Below are positions 10,761 through 23,814 of a DNA stretch of 64,000 bases, one piece after another; positions within the stretch are counted from its first letter, which is position 1, and each line of letters opens with the position of its first letter. Made by a program: the position numbers and the translations under genes. Origin of the DNA: Paracoccus sp. S1E-3 (GTDB taxonomy: Bacteria > Pseudomonadota > Alphaproteobacteria > Rhodobacterales > Rhodobacteraceae); the NCBI RefSeq assembly GCF_013868135.1, contig NZ_JACEMU010000008.1:2501-66500 (forward strand). The letters run 5' to 3'. Under the pieces are notes generated by a model, which searched no databases, was not told the DNA's origin, and saw only the letters and a program-made list of their open reading frames with translations.

Positions 10761-12431
10761 ATGGAAGTTTGGGCACAGAATTACGATCCGGCGGGAAACA
10801 TATGGCTATCCAGCCTTGTGGCCCTGATCCCGATAGCCTTCTTTTTTCTGGCCCTGGCCGTCTTTCGCTTGAAAGGCTATGTCGCCGGAACGATCACGGT
10901 GATCCTAGCGCTGCTGGTGGCGGTGCTGTTTTACGGCATGCCGGTGGACATGGCGCTTGCCTCGGCCGTCTATGGTTTTTTCTACGGGCTGTGGCCGATC
11001 GCCTGGATCATCGTGGGTGCGGTGTTCCTGTATAAGATTTCGGTCAAGACCGGCCAGTTCGAGATCATCCGTTCCTCGATCCTGTCAGTGACCGAGGACC
11101 AGCGTCTGCAGATGATCCTGGTGGGCTTCGCCTTCGGCGCCTTTCTCGAGGGCGCGGCGGGCTTTGGCGCCCCGGTCGCGATCACGGCGGCGCTGCTGGT
11201 CGGGCTGGGCTTCAAGCCGCTTTATGCCGCCGGTCTGTGCCTGATCGCCAATACCGCCCCGGTGGCCTTCGGTGCCATGGGGATCCCGATCATCGTGGCC
11301 GGGCAGGTGACCGGGCTGGACCCGTTCGAGATCGGCCAGATGGCCGGTCGGCAACTGCCCTTCCTGACCATCATCGTGCTGTTCTGGGTCATGGCGATCA
11401 TGGACGGCTGGCGCGGCATCAAAGAGACCTGGCCTGCGGTCATCGTCGGCGGCGGTTCCTTTGCCATCTCGCAATTCCTGACCTCGAACTTCGTCGGCCC
11501 GGAACTGCCCGACATCACGTCGGCCATCGCCTCGCTGGTCTGCTTGACGCTGTTCCTGCGGGTCTGGAAGCCCAAGCATATCTTTCGCTTCGCGCTTGAT
11601 GCCGACGAGGCGGCCAGGGTCGCCGGCAGCCAGGAGCCCGGCATCCATCGCAGCTATACCGCCGGCCAGATCGCCAGGGCGTGGTCGCCCTTTCTGATCC
11701 TGACCGTCATGGTGACGATCTGGAGCATCGCGCCCTTCAAGAAGCTGTTCGCCGCCGATGGCGCGCTGGCAAGCTGGGTCATCAAGATCGAGGTGCCCTT
11801 GCTGCACAAGCTGATCGAGAAGGTCCAGCCGATCGTGGCAGAGCCCACGCCCTACGACGCCGTCTATCAGTTCAACTGGTTCTCGGCCGTCGGCACGGCG
11901 ATCCTCATCGCGGCGATCATCACGGTCATCTATCTGCGGATGCGCCCGGCCGACGCGGTCAAGACCTTTGGCGAGACGCTGAACGAGCTGAAAATCCCGA
12001 TCTATGCCATCGGCATGGTGCTGGGCTTTGCCTTCGTGGCGAACTATTCGGGCCTGTCGTCCACGCTGGCGCTGGCACTGTCCCATACCGGCAGCGCGTT
12101 CACCTTTTTCTCGCCGTTCCTGGGCTGGCTGGGCGTGTTCCTGACCGGATCGGACACTTCGTCCAACGCCTTGTTCGGCGCGCTTCAGGCAACCACCGCG
12201 AAGCAGATCGGCGTGCATGAGGTGCTGCTGGTGGCCGCCAACACCACCGGCGGCGTGACGGGCAAGATGATCTCACCGCAATCCATCGCCATCGCCTGCG
12301 CGGCGGTGGGGCTGGCGGGCCGCGAATCGGACCTGTTCCGCTTTACGCTGAAACACAGCCTGGCCTTCTGCGCCATGATCGGCATCATCACCACCGTGCA
12401 GGCCTATTGGCTGACATGGATGATCCCGTGA
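10761..12431 (+). CDS. lldP: L-lactate permease LldP
   Basis: A 556-residue polytopic inner-membrane protein of the LctP family, which brings in lactate (and glycolate) with protons. It begins [10 protein letters not shown] followed by [17 protein letters not shown], as in known LldP proteins, and keeps [21 protein letters not shown] and [17 protein letters not shown], the two most conserved family segments. The start at 10761 has a GGAGG-like site (CGGAGG) 9 bp upstream. It is the first gene of a seven-gene operon in which both lactate dehydrogenases and pyruvate dehydrogenase follow. Expression should respond to lactate through the LldR operators upstream. Confidence 0.95.
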   Translation: MEVWAQNYDPAGNIWLSSLVALIPIAFFFLALAVFRLKGYVAGTITVILALLVAVLFYGMPVDMALASAVYGFFYGLWPIAWIIVGAVFLYKISVKTGQFEIIRSSILSVTEDQRLQMILVGFAFGAFLEGAAGFGAPVAITAALLVGLGFKPLYAAGLCLIANTAPVAFGAMGIPIIVAGQVTGLDPFEIGQMAGRQLPFLTIIVLFWVMAIMDGWRGIKETWPAVIVGGGSFAISQFLTSNFVGPELPDITSAIASLVCLTLFLRVWKPKHIFRFALDADEAARVAGSQEPGIHRSYTAGQIARAWSPFLILTVMVTIWSIAPFKKLFAADGALASWVIKIEVPLLHKLIEKVQPIVAEPTPYDAVYQFNWFSAVGTAILIAAIITVIYLRMRPADAVKTFGETLNELKIPIYAIGMVLGFAFVANYSGLSSTLALALSHTGSAFTFFSPFLGWLGVFLTGSDTSSNALFGALQATTAKQIGVHEVLLVAANTTGGVTGKMISPQSIAIACAAVGLAGRESDLFRFTLKHSLAFCAMIGIITTVQAYWLTWMIP

Positions 12432-12508
12432 CCTGAACCACGGATCCGGCGGCCCGCAGCGGTCGCCGGGCCATCGCCTTGCCGCCCCGATAATGACGAG
12501 CCATCGAC

Positions 12509-13276
12509 ATGCCTTCCTCTCGCCTGCCGGACCAGATCGCAACAAGGATCGAAGAACTCATCGTCTCGCGTCGGCTGACGGCGGGCGACCGCCTGCCCGC
12601 CGAACGCAAGCTGGCCGAGGAATTGCAGGTCTCGCGTTCGTCGCTGCGCGAGGGCATCCAGCGACTGGCAAGCCGCGGCCTGCTGGTCAGCCGGGTCGGC
12701 GGCGGCACCTATGTCGCCGATCTTTCGCCCGTCTGGTCGCGCGAGGCGATCTACAATCCGCTTGAAACGCTGGTCAAGGGCGACCCGGAATATCGCTTCG
12801 ACGTGCTGGAGATCCGTCATGCGCTGGATGGCACCGCGGCATGGCATGCCGCCATCCGCGCCACCCCGGAAGACCGCGACCGGCTGCGCGAAAGCTATGA
12901 ACACACGGTGGCCCTGCATGGACACGAGGACCCGATGGAAGAGGCGCGCGCAGACGCCTCGTTCCACCTGGCCATCGCCGAAGCCTCGCATAATCTGGTG
13001 CTGGCGCAGGTCACGCGGGCGCTGTTCGACCTGCTGCAGGTCAGCATCTCGCGCAATCTGGAAAAGCTTTATACCCTGCCCAAGGTCTATGAGCCGCTGT
13101 CCGCCCAGCACGGCGAACTGACCGAGGCCATCTGCGCGGGCCAGCCGGACCGCGCCCGCGAAGCCGCCTATGTGCATATCAATTTCGTGCATGCCTCCCT
13201 GAAATCCATAGACGAGGACATCGCCCGCAAGGCGCGTTCGGCCCGTCTGTCTGCTGAAAAGACCCATATGCCATGA
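12509..13276 (+). CDS. lldR: Lactate-responsive GntR-family repressor LldR
   Basis: A 255-residue regulator of the FadR subfamily of GntR proteins. The N-terminal winged helix-turn-helix is clear ([31 protein letters not shown]) and is followed by an all-helical FCD ligand-binding domain with the metal-site pattern ending in [12 protein letters not shown] and HINFVHA. LldR binds lactate and leaves its operators when lactate is present. The gene lies between permease and dehydrogenase as in Escherichia coli lldPRD, and its stop overlaps the lldD start (ATGA). The two palindromes at 10383 and 10489 are its likely targets. Confidence 0.92.
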   Translation: MPSSRLPDQIATRIEELIVSRRLTAGDRLPAERKLAEELQVSRSSLREGIQRLASRGLLVSRVGGGTYVADLSPVWSREAIYNPLETLVKGDPEYRFDVLEIRHALDGTAAWHAAIRATPEDRDRLRESYEHTVALHGHEDPMEEARADASFHLAIAEASHNLVLAQVTRALFDLLQVSISRNLEKLYTLPKVYEPLSAQHGELTEAICAGQPDRAREAAYVHINFVHASLKSIDEDIARKARSARLSAEKTHMP

Positions 13277-14442
13277 TCATTTCTGCCTCGACCGACTATC
13301 GCGAAGCCGCCCGGCGCCGCCTGCCGCCGTTCCTGTTCCATTACATCGACGGCGGCGCCTATGCCGAACACACGCTGCGCCGCAACGTGTCCGATCTGGC
13401 CGATGTCGCGCTGCGCCAGCGGATCCTGCGCAACATGTCCGATCTGACGATCGGCACCGAGCTGTGGGGCGAAAAGCTGGACCTGCCGCTGGTGCTGGCC
13501 CCGGTCGGCCTGACCGGCATGTATGCGCGCCGGGGCGAGGTTCAGGCCGCCCGCGCCGCCGAGAAAAAGGGCATCCCGCTGACGCTTTCGACCGTGTCGG
13601 TCTGCCCCATCGAGGAAGTCGCCCCGGCCGTCCAGCGCCCGATCTGGTTCCAGCTTTACGTTCTGCGCGACCGCGGTTTCATGAAAAACGCATTGGAGCG
13701 CGCGCAGGCGGCGGGGGTCAGGAATCTGGTCTTTACCGTGGACATGCCGGTGCCCGGCGCGCGCTATCGCGACGCCCATTCCGGGATGAGCGGCCCTAAT
13801 GCCGAGATCCGCCGCCTGTTCCAGGCCGCGACGCATCCCCGATGGGCCTGGGACGTGGGCCTGATGGGCCGCCCGCACGATCTGGGCAATGTCTCGCGCT
13901 ATCTGGGCAAGGCCACCGGGCTGAAGGACTATATCGGCTGGCTGGGGGAAAATTTCGATCCCTCGATCTCATGGGCCGATCTGGAATGGATCCGCGATTT
14001 CTGGAAGGGCCCGATGATCATCAAGGGCATCCTGGACCCGCAGGACGCCCGCGACGCGGTCAGTTTCGGTGCCGACGGCATTATCGTCAGCAACCATGGC
14101 GGGCGACAGCTTGACGGCGTGCTGTCCTCGGTCCGGGCGCTGCCGGCCATCGCCGATGCGGTCAAGGGCCAGATGAAGGTGCTGGTGGACAGCGGCGTGC
14201 GGACCGGTCTTGACGTGGCGCGGATGATCGCGCTTGGCGCGGATGCGGTGATGATCGGGCGGGCCTTTATCTATGCGCTTGCGACGGACGGTCAGGCCGG
14301 GGTCGAAAACCTTCTGGACCTGTTCGCCAAAGAGCTGCGCGTGGCGATGACGCTGTGCGGCGCGAAATCGCTGTCCGAACTGACGCGCGAGTCGCTGGCG
14401 ATGGATGGCCACGCGCTTGCTTTGGCCGCAGAGGCCGGATGA
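13273..14442 (+). CDS. lldD: L-lactate dehydrogenase (quinone-linked, FMN)
   Basis: The 389-residue protein belongs to the FMN-dependent alpha-hydroxy acid dehydrogenases, TIM barrels that oxidise L-lactate to pyruvate and pass electrons to the quinone pool at the membrane. Family features seen are [30 protein letters not shown], the IWFQLYV strand, and the active-site block [12 protein letters not shown], where the histidine takes the proton. The length matches LldD (about 380-396). Start overlaps the lldR stop by 4 bp, so translation is coupled. It delivers pyruvate to the PDH complex encoded next. Confidence 0.95.
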   Translation: MIISASTDYREAARRRLPPFLFHYIDGGAYAEHTLRRNVSDLADVALRQRILRNMSDLTIGTELWGEKLDLPLVLAPVGLTGMYARRGEVQAARAAEKKGIPLTLSTVSVCPIEEVAPAVQRPIWFQLYVLRDRGFMKNALERAQAAGVRNLVFTVDMPVPGARYRDAHSGMSGPNAEIRRLFQAATHPRWAWDVGLMGRPHDLGNVSRYLGKATGLKDYIGWLGENFDPSISWADLEWIRDFWKGPMIIKGILDPQDARDAVSFGADGIIVSNHGGRQLDGVLSSVRALPAIADAVKGQMKVLVDSGVRTGLDVARMIALGADAVMIGRAFIYALATDGQAGVENLLDLFAKELRVAMTLCGAKSLSELTRESLAMDGHALALAAEAG

Positions 14443-14523
14443 CCGGTGCTGTCGAACGGTGCCGCTGCGGGCGGCGCGTCGCAGCGAATGACGGGCGGTT
14501 TGCCTATCAAGGGGGGAAAGGCA

Positions 14524-17178
<2,655 letters not shown>

Positions 17179-17203
17179 GTCGGAACGAGGGGAGACCTGA
17201 CAT

Positions 17204-18478
17204 ATGGCTATCGAAGTAAAAGTTCCCGATATCGGCGATTTCAAGGACGTGCCGGTGATCAGCATCCTGGTCGCGGTGGGCGACACCGTCGCCGCCGAGG
17301 ATCCGCTGATCGAGCTGGAATCCGACAAGGCGACGATGGAGGTGCCCAGCCCCGTCGCGGGCAAGGTCGCCGCGATCTCGGTCAAGGAAGGCGACCGGGT
17401 GTCCGAAGGCGTGCTGATCCTGACGGTCGAGGCCGACGGCGCTGCCGATGCGCCCGCCGCGGCGGCCCCGGCAGCGGCCCCGGCAGCGACCCCGGCGGCG
17501 CCCGCCGCGACGCCGGCAGCCGCCCCGGCGGCAGTGGCGGCCCCGGCCCCGGTGACGGATGCGGGCTTTGGCAAGGCGCATGCCTCGCCCTCGGTCCGCG
17601 CATTCGCGCGCCAGTTGGGCATCGACCTGTCCAAGGTCAACGGCACCGGCCGCAAGGGCCGCATCCTGCGCGAGGATCTGGTCAACAGCTTCAAGTCCGG
17701 CGCGGCCCCCGCCGCATCGGGCGGCGCGGCGCAGGGCGGCATGGGCATCCCGCCGATCCCGGTCATCGACTTCTCGAAATTCGGCCCGGTCGAGAATGTC
17801 GAGATGGCGCGCATCAAGAAGCTGTCAGGCCCGGCGCTGCATCGTTCCTGGCTGAACGTGCCCCATGTCACCCATAACGAGGAAGCCGACATCACCGAGA
17901 TCGACCAGTATCGCAAGGAACTGGACGACGCGGCGAAAAAGGACGGCTACCGGGTGACGCTTCTGTCCTTTGTCATCAAGGCCAGCGTCTCGGCGCTGAA
18001 GACGCATTGGGAGTTCAACTCCTCGATCCATCCCGACGGCGACAAGCTCATCCGCAAGGGCTATTACAATATCGGCTTTGCCGCCGACACGCCGAACGGG
18101 CTGGTCGTGCCGGTGATCAAGGATGCCGACCGCAAGGGCATCGTCCAGATTTCCAAGGAACTGGGCGAACTTTCCGCCAAGGCCCGCGCGGGCGAGCTGA
18201 AATCGGCGGACATGCAGGGGGCGACCTTCACCATCTCGTCGCTTGGCGGCATCGGGGGCACCTCCTTCACCCCCATCGTCAACGCGCCCGAGGTGGCGAT
18301 CCTTGGCCTGACGCGGTCCAGGATGGCGCCGGTCTGGGACGGCGCGCAGTTCGTGCCGCGCAACATGCTGCCCATGTCGCTCAGCTATGACCACCGCGCC
18401 ATCGACGGGGCGCTGGCCGCCCGCTTTGCCGCGACCCTGAAATACCTGCTCGGCGACGTGCGCCGGATCATGCTCTGA
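17204..18478 (+). CDS. aceF: Dihydrolipoamide acetyltransferase (PDH E2)
   Basis: The 424-residue E2 core protein moves acetyl groups to CoA. Domains in order: one lipoyl domain (residues 1-77, lipoylation site [11 protein letters not shown]), a long Ala/Pro linker (about 78-120), the peripheral subunit-binding domain (ASPSVRAFARQLGIDLSKVNGTG, about 126-165), and the catalytic domain ending with the SYDHRAIDGA active-site motif. Escherichia coli AceF has three lipoyl domains; here one is present and a further one sits on the E3 protein encoded next. Start is 25 bp after aceE with a GGGGAGA site. Confidence 0.96.
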   Translation: MAIEVKVPDIGDFKDVPVISILVAVGDTVAAEDPLIELESDKATMEVPSPVAGKVAAISVKEGDRVSEGVLILTVEADGAADAPAAAAPAAAPAATPAAPAATPAAAPAAVAAPAPVTDAGFGKAHASPSVRAFARQLGIDLSKVNGTGRKGRILREDLVNSFKSGAAPAASGGAAQGGMGIPPIPVIDFSKFGPVENVEMARIKKLSGPALHRSWLNVPHVTHNEEADITEIDQYRKELDDAAKKDGYRVTLLSFVIKASVSALKTHWEFNSSIHPDGDKLIRKGYYNIGFAADTPNGLVVPVIKDADRKGIVQISKELGELSAKARAGELKSADMQGATFTISSLGGIGGTSFTPIVNAPEVAILGLTRSRMAPVWDGAQFVPRNMLPMSLSYDHRAIDGALAARFAATLKYLLGDVRRIML

Positions 18479-18493
18479 AAGGAAGGCACGTTC

Positions 18494-20221
18494 ATGGAAG
18501 TCAAAGTCCCCGATATCGGTGATTTCAAGGATGTCCCCGTCATCAGCCTGCTGGTGGCGGTGGGCGACGAGGTGACCAAGGAACAGCCGCTGATCGAGTT
18601 GGAATCCGACAAGGCGACGATGGAGGTGCCTTCCCCCGCGGCGGGCAAGGTGGCGTCCATCGCCGTCAAGGTCGGCGACAAGGTGTCCGAGGGCGCGCTG
18701 ATCCTGGTGCTGGAAGGTGCCGGGGCCGCGACCGCCCCGGCAGCCGCCGCACCGGCTGCGGCATCGACTGCGGGCCCGGCTGCGGCCCCGGCTGCGGGCG
18801 GCGGTGATGTGCATGCCGAGGTGGTCGTGCTGGGTTCCGGACCCGGCGGCTATACGGCGGCCTTTCGCGCCGCCGATCTGGGCAAGAAGGTCGTGCTGAT
18901 CGAAAAGGATCCATCCCTTGGCGGCGTCTGCCTGAACGTGGGCTGCATCCCCTCCAAGGCGCTGCTGCACGCGGCCAAGGTCATCACCGAGGCCGAGGAA
19001 ATGGCGCATCACGGCGTCACCTTCGCCGCCCCGCAGGTCGATCTGGACGGCTTGCGCGGCTGGAAGGATTCGGTGATCAAGCAACTGACCGGCGGGCTTG
19101 CGGGTCTGGCCAAGGGCCGCAAGGTGACGGTGGTGAATGGCTATGGCCGCTTCACCGGCCCGAACATGATCGAGGTGGACAATAACGGCGCGAAATCCAC
19201 CGTCAGCTTTGATCAATGCATCATCGCGGCGGGCTCGGAACCCGTCACCCTGCCGTTCATCCCGCATGACGACCCCCGCGTGATCGACTCGACCGGCGCG
19301 CTGGAACTAGCCGATGTGCCGGGCCGGCTGCTGGTGCTGGGCGGCGGCATCATCGGGCTGGAAATGGCCTGCGTCTATGATGCCCTGGGGTCCAGGGTCA
19401 CGGTGGTCGAGTTGATGGACCAGATCATCCCCGGCGCCGACAAGGACATCGTCAAGCCCCTGCACAAGCGCATCGAGGGCCGGTATGAAAAGATCCTGCT
19501 GAAGACCAAGGTGACGGCGGTGACGGCGGGCGAGGACGGCCTGACCGTCACCTTCGAGGACGACAAGGGCGCGACCAGCACCGACACCTTCGACCGCCTT
19601 CTGGTCGCCGTGGGCCGCAAGCCCAACGGCAAGCTGATCGGCGCCGAGGCGGCGGGCGTCGCGGTGGATGATCGCGGTTTTATCGCGGTGGACAACCAGC
19701 AGCGCACCAATGTCGCCCATATCTTCGCCATCGGCGACGTGGTGGGCCAGCCGATGCTGGCGCACAAGGCCGTGCACGAGGGCAAGGTCGCCGCCGAGGT
19801 CTGCGCGGGCCACAAGCGTTTCTTCGACGCCCGCGTGATTCCCTCGGTCGCCTATACCGACCCGGAAGTTGCCTGGGTCGGCCTGACCGAGGCGCAGGCC
19901 AAGGCCGAGGGGCGCAAGACCGGCAAGGGGGTCTTTCCCTGGGCGGCCTCGGGCCGGTCGCTGTCGCTTGGGCGGTCCGAGGGCATCACCAAGCTGGTCT
20001 TCGACGAGGCCGACGACCGGGTGATCGGCGCGGCCATCGTCGGCCCCAATGCGGGCGACCTGATCGCCGAGGTGGCGCTGGCCATCGAGATGGGCGCCGA
20101 TGCCGTCGATCTGGGCCACACCATCCACCCGCATCCGACGCTGAGCGAAACCGTGAACTTCGCCGCCGAGATGTTCGAGGGCACGATCACCGACCTGATC
20201 CCGCCGAAAAAGCGGCATTGA
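18494..20221 (+). CDS. lpd: Dihydrolipoamide dehydrogenase with N-terminal lipoyl domain (PDH E3)
   Basis: This 575-residue protein joins a lipoyl domain (residues 1-77, [11 protein letters not shown] site) through an Ala/Pro linker to a full dihydrolipoamide dehydrogenase. The flavoprotein part shows the FAD motif [19 protein letters not shown], the redox-active disulphide [16 protein letters not shown], the NAD motif [14 protein letters not shown], and the C-terminal HPHPTLSE active-site His-Glu of the partner subunit. It reoxidises the lipoyl groups of E2 with NAD. Lipoyl-fused E3 proteins are known from some bacterial PDH operons. The lipoyl domain is almost identical in its first 20 residues to that of the aceF product, pointing to duplication within the operon. 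Confidence 0.96.
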   Translation: MEVKVPDIGDFKDVPVISLLVAVGDEVTKEQPLIELESDKATMEVPSPAAGKVASIAVKVGDKVSEGALILVLEGAGAATAPAAAAPAAASTAGPAAAPAAGGGDVHAEVVVLGSGPGGYTAAFRAADLGKKVVLIEKDPSLGGVCLNVGCIPSKALLHAAKVITEAEEMAHHGVTFAAPQVDLDGLRGWKDSVIKQLTGGLAGLAKGRKVTVVNGYGRFTGPNMIEVDNNGAKSTVSFDQCIIAAGSEPVTLPFIPHDDPRVIDSTGALELADVPGRLLVLGGGIIGLEMACVYDALGSRVTVVELMDQIIPGADKDIVKPLHKRIEGRYEKILLKTKVTAVTAGEDGLTVTFEDDKGATSTDTFDRLLVAVGRKPNGKLIGAEAAGVAVDDRGFIAVDNQQRTNVAHIFAIGDVVGQPMLAHKAVHEGKVAAEVCAGHKRFFDARVIPSVAYTDPEVAWVGLTEAQAKAEGRKTGKGVFPWAASGRSLSLGRSEGITKLVFDEADDRVIGAAIVGPNAGDLIAEVALAIEMGADAVDLGHTIHPHPTLSETVNFAAEMFEGTITDLIPPKKRH

Positions 20222-20319
20222 CCTGTCGGCGGCGGCGGCCCTTCGTGGTCTCCGCCGCTGGCCCGATTCATGGCCACGGGGCGCGCCACCCTCTGGAGCC
20301 GGAAGAAGGAAGATCCCGG

Positions 20320-22020
20320 ATGACGACGACAGAACAGATCGCCACGCGTGCCGCGCTGCTGGACCGGCTTGCCGGGATCGTGGGGGCGGGCAATGTGCTG
20401 ACCGCACCGCGCACCACCCGCCGCTTTACCCGCGGTTTCCGCTATGGCTCCGGTCCGGTCGCGGCTGTGGTCCGGCCCGGTTCGCTGGTCGAATTGTGGC
20501 GGGTTCTGAACGCCGCCGTCGCGGCCGGGCGGGCGGTGATCCTGCAAGCCGCGAATACCGGCCTGACGGGCGGCTCGACCCCATGGGGCGAGGATTACGA
20601 CCGCGAGATCGTGCTGGTCAGCGTCATGCGCCTGCGCGGCATCCATCTGCTGGGCGGCGGCGAGCAGGTCGTCTGCCTGCCCGGCGCGACGCTGGACGCT
20701 CTGGAAAAATCCCTGCGCCCGCTGGGGCGCGAGCCCCATTCCGTGATCGGGTCGAGCTGCATCGGCGCCTCTGTCCTGGGGGGCATCTGCAACAATTCCG
20801 GCGGCGCGCTGATCCGGCGCGGCCCGGCCTATACCGAGATGACGCTTTATGCCGAAGTCCGCGCGGATGGCTCGGTCGCGCTGGTCAACCATCTGGGTCT
20901 TGATCTGGGCGACGACCCCGAGGAAATCCTGGCCCGCGTCGAGGCGGGCGACCTGCCCCCGCCCGCGCCGACCGACGCCTGGGCCTCGGACCGCGAATAT
21001 GCCAGCCATGTGCGTGAGGTCGATGCGCCCACCCCGGCGCGGTTCAACGCCGATCCCCGGCGGCTGCATGAAAGCGCGGGCTGCGCGGGCAAGCTGGCGG
21101 TCTTCGCCGTGCGGCTGGACACGTTTCAGGCCGAAAAGGACACGGCGGTCTTTTACATCGGCACCAACGACCCGGCCGAGTTGACCGAGATCCGCCGCCA
21201 TATCCTGTCGCAATTCGACAGCCTGCCCATCGCCGGCGAATACATCCATCGCGAAGCCTATGACGTGGCGGCGAAATACGGCAAGGACACCTTTCTGTTC
21301 ATCCGGAAGGCCGGCACCGACCGGATGCCCGCGCTGTTCAATGCCAAGGCGCGCATGGATGCGCTGACCGAACGGCTGTGGCTGGGCACCACGCTGTCGG
21401 ACCGGCTGGCGCAGGCGGTGGCCGGGTTGTTCCCGCAGCACCTGCCCGCGCGCATGAACGATTTCCGCGACCGCTATGAACACCATCTGCTGCTGCGCAT
21501 GGGCGGGGCGGGCATCGGCGAGGCGCGCGCCTATCTGTCGGGGCTGTTCCCGTCGGCCAATGGCGACATGTTCGAATGCACCCCGGCCGAGGGGGCGGCC
21601 GCCTTTCTGCATCGTTTCGCGGTGGCCGGTGCGGCGGTGCGCTATCGCGCCATCCATGCCCGGCAGGTCGAGGACATCGTGGCGCTGGACATCGCCCTGC
21701 GCCGCGACGACCGCGATTGGGTAGAGGTGCTGCCCGCGGATCTGGATGCGAAGATCGGCAAGAAACTGTATTACGGGCATTTCTTCTGCCACGTCTTCCA
21801 TCAGGATTATGTCGTGAACAAGGGTCACGACTGCCTGGCAGTGGAACATGAGATGTGGCGCTTGCTGGACGAACGCGGCGCCGAATATCCGGCCGAGCAC
21901 AATGTCGGCCACCTGTATCGCGCCAAGCCGGAACTGGCGGGCTTTTATCGGTCCATCGACCCGACCAACAGCCTGAACCCCGGCATCGGCCAGACCTCGA
22001 AATGCGCGCATTGGTCCTGA
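20320..22020 (+). CDS. dld: D-lactate dehydrogenase (quinone), Dld
   Basis: A 566-residue peripheral membrane flavoprotein that oxidises D-lactate to pyruvate and reduces quinone; Escherichia coli Dld has 571 residues. The FAD-binding PCMH region carries ILQAANTGLTGGSTPWGEDYDR and GASVLGGICNNSGGALIRRG. The C-terminal membrane-binding domain follows, with the conserved KKLYYGHFFCHVFHQDYVVNKGHD and the late SLNPGIGQTSK. The start at 20320 is chosen for the GGAAGAAGGA site upstream; the longer frame begins inside lpd. With lldD in the same operon, the cell can use both lactate isomers. It is the last gene of the operon. Confidence 0.95.
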   Translation: MTTTEQIATRAALLDRLAGIVGAGNVLTAPRTTRRFTRGFRYGSGPVAAVVRPGSLVELWRVLNAAVAAGRAVILQAANTGLTGGSTPWGEDYDREIVLVSVMRLRGIHLLGGGEQVVCLPGATLDALEKSLRPLGREPHSVIGSSCIGASVLGGICNNSGGALIRRGPAYTEMTLYAEVRADGSVALVNHLGLDLGDDPEEILARVEAGDLPPPAPTDAWASDREYASHVREVDAPTPARFNADPRRLHESAGCAGKLAVFAVRLDTFQAEKDTAVFYIGTNDPAELTEIRRHILSQFDSLPIAGEYIHREAYDVAAKYGKDTFLFIRKAGTDRMPALFNAKARMDALTERLWLGTTLSDRLAQAVAGLFPQHLPARMNDFRDRYEHHLLLRMGGAGIGEARAYLSGLFPSANGDMFECTPAEGAAAFLHRFAVAGAAVRYRAIHARQVEDIVALDIALRRDDRDWVEVLPADLDAKIGKKLYYGHFFCHVFHQDYVVNKGHDCLAVEHEMWRLLDERGAEYPAEHNVGHLYRAKPELAGFYRSIDPTNSLNPGIGQTSKCAHWS

Positions 22021-22439
22021 TATTTCGTCGACCTGGGGCAGATCAGGACGGGTGCCCCCGCTCAAGATCCAGATCGCGAAAGACGTCCTCGCCAACCCGT
22101 CTGTAGTCGACAGAGCCATGCAGCTTGTCGAGTTGAAGGACGCCGCCAACGAAGCCCGCGCGTGCGGTGCCGCCACGCCGGGGCAGGATGTCAGGATGCA
22201 TCGCTGCCGCGCTCTGCGCGAAAATCCATTCTGGGACGAACCGCCGCGCGCATCAGGAAGAAAAGCCGCCGCAGACAACAATCCAAGTTATCGGCCGCGT
22301 GGCAGCAGCCATTGGCAGGGGAACCGGCGGCGGTCGGTGCTTGATGCTTTGGCTTCCGTCACCGCAAATCCGGCACGACGACGGGTTCGAACAGCACCGT
22401 ATCCTTTGGCTGGTTCAATGCCGATTGCGCCCGGCGCGC
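22021..22439 (+). other. Intergenic region, no confident gene
   Basis: This 420-bp gap separates dld from the RarD-like gene. On the - strand an open stretch of about 65 codons ends near 22051 (FVPEWIFAQSAAAMHPDILPR and onwards to a stop); it has no clear start or ribosome site and was not recognised, so it may be a gene scrap. No convincing dld terminator was found. Confidence 0.35.
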
Positions 22440-23279
22440 CTATTGCATCCGGCCGGTCACCCTGGCCTTGCGGCGCGCGGCGCCATATTGCCGCCACAAC
22501 CCAAGAGAATACAGCACCAGCGCCGCCCAGATCAGCGGAAAGGCGATCCGGCGCGACTGGTCGAACGGCTCGCCAAAGACCAGCACCGCGTAGAGAAAGA
22601 TCAGCGTCGGGGCGATATATTGCAGGATGCCGACGGTGGACAGGCGCACCAGCTTGGCGCCATTGGCATAGAGCATCAGCGGAACGGCCGTGACCACCCC
22701 GCAGCCCGCCAGCAGCAACGTGTCGGCGGCCGTGCCTGTGCCAAAATGCGACTGTCCGGTCAGCCCCAGCCACAGCAGGATGGCCGCCGCAAAGGGGCAC
22801 AGCACCAGCACCTCAAGCGTGAAGCCCTGGTTGGGGCCAAGCGGCAGGCTTTTCTTGCAATAGGAATAGAACCCCCAGCACAGGGTCAGCCCCAATGCCA
22901 CCAGCGGCAGGCGGCCCGCCTGCACGGTCATGATGACGACGGCGGCCGCCGCCAGCGCGATGGCCGCCAGCTGTGTCCGGCCCAGCCGTTCCTTCAACAG
23001 CACCGCCCCCAGAAAGACGCTGAACAGAGGGTTGATATAGCAACCCAGCGCCGCCTCCATCGCGTGATCGTTGGCGATGGCCCAGACATAGATCAGCCAG
23101 TTGACCGAGATCAGAGCCGCCGTCAGCACCGCCATGGCCAGCAGGCGCGGCGCGTGCAGGGCGGCGGTCACCTCGGCCGTGCGTCCTTGCCAAATCAGCA
23201 CCGCCGCCGCGATGGGCAGCGACCAGATCACCCGATGGGCGACGACCTCGACCGGTGGGACATGCGCCAGCGCCTTCAT
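22440..23279 (-). CDS. rarD: RarD-like EamA-family permease, apparently 5'-truncated
   Basis: The 279-residue product is a multi-membrane-span drug/metabolite transporter of the RarD branch (EamA repeats), with ALAHVPPVEVVAHRVIWSLP, NWLIYVWAIANDHAMEAALGCYINPL and LQYIAPTLIFLYAV. Family members begin about 20 residues earlier with a first membrane helix. That helix is encoded here too (LVLAILTYVLWGFLPLYMKAL in the same frame), but a TAG stop at 23340-23342 comes before any start codon, and no ATG, GTG or TTG lies between. The only usable start, 23279, removes most of helix 1. The gene may therefore be a recent 5' truncation. The substrate is unknown. Confidence 0.75.
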   Translation of the reverse strand: MKALAHVPPVEVVAHRVIWSLPIAAAVLIWQGRTAEVTAALHAPRLLAMAVLTAALISVNWLIYVWAIANDHAMEAALGCYINPLFSVFLGAVLLKERLGRTQLAAIALAAAAVVIMTVQAGRLPLVALGLTLCWGFYSYCKKSLPLGPNQGFTLEVLVLCPFAAAILLWLGLTGQSHFGTGTAADTLLLAGCGVVTAVPLMLYANGAKLVRLSTVGILQYIAPTLIFLYAVLVFGEPFDQSRRIAFPLIWAALVLYSLGLWRQYGAARRKARVTGRMQ

Positions 23280-23399
23280 GTAAAGCGGCAGAAAGCCCCA
23301 GAGGACATAGGTCAGGATCGCCAGGACCAGGTGCGCGGACTATATCCGCCTTGTCCGAAACATGCCCGCAGGATGGGCAAGATGAGAAAAGGTGCCGAG

Positions 23400-23594
23400 A
23401 TGTCCGCTGTCGAAATGAGCCATAACCGTGCTGCCGCTGGTCTGGGTTCGGTCTTTGCCCGCGTGACGGCGACGGTCGCCGCCTGGAACGATGCCCGCAT
23501 CACCCGCCGCGAACTGAACCGTCTGACGGATCGCGAACTGAGCGATATCGGCTTGTCCCGCGGCGATATCGAACGCGTTGCGCGCGGCCTATGA
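23400..23594 (+). CDS. DUF1127 domain small protein
   Basis: A 64-residue basic protein whose C-terminal 40 residues match the DUF1127 (YjiS-like) pattern: RRELNRLTDRELSDIGLSRGDIERVARG. Such proteins are very common in Rhizobiales and Rhodobacterales. Some act in RNA turnover and phosphate or stress control, but the role of this one is unknown. The ATG at 23400 has an AGAAAAGG site upstream. The gene is divergent from rarD and followed by a strong terminator. Confidence 0.85.
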   Translation: MSAVEMSHNRAAAGLGSVFARVTATVAAWNDARITRRELNRLTDRELSDIGLSRGDIERVARGL

Positions 23595-23616
23595 AGCCAG
23601 CCCGATCAATGAACAG

Positions 23617-23644
23617 ACCCCGCGGCGCAGCCTCGGGGTTTTTT
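23617..23644 (+). terminator. Rho-independent terminator of the DUF1127 gene
   Basis: ACCCCG (23617-23622) pairs with CGGGGT (23634-23639) around a GC-rich inner loop that can pair further, and six T residues follow. It lies 22 bp after the DUF1127 stop. Confidence 0.8.
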
Positions 23645-23814
23645 CATGCGCGGGCGGTGGACGTCCGAGGTTCCGCATGTTCGCAGTCCAGGGCAGGAAA
23701 GAAACGGCCTGTCATCATGCGCAAGGCTGTGTGAGCGGTCGCAGCGGGTGGATGGCGGCCGATGCGCCCCGCGCCAATCCCGCGCCCAACTGACGGGGCT
23801 TCTGCTGTGGCGGG

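Noticed and set aside
11085..12218. A 377-codon - strand frame inside lldP
   Set aside because: It is rich in Asp, Gln, Arg and His without any hydrophobic core and is antisense to a certain transporter gene.
19852..22281. An 809-codon open frame on the - strand opposite lpd and dld
   Set aside because: It is a shadow of the two flavoprotein genes, with no ribosome site or domain.
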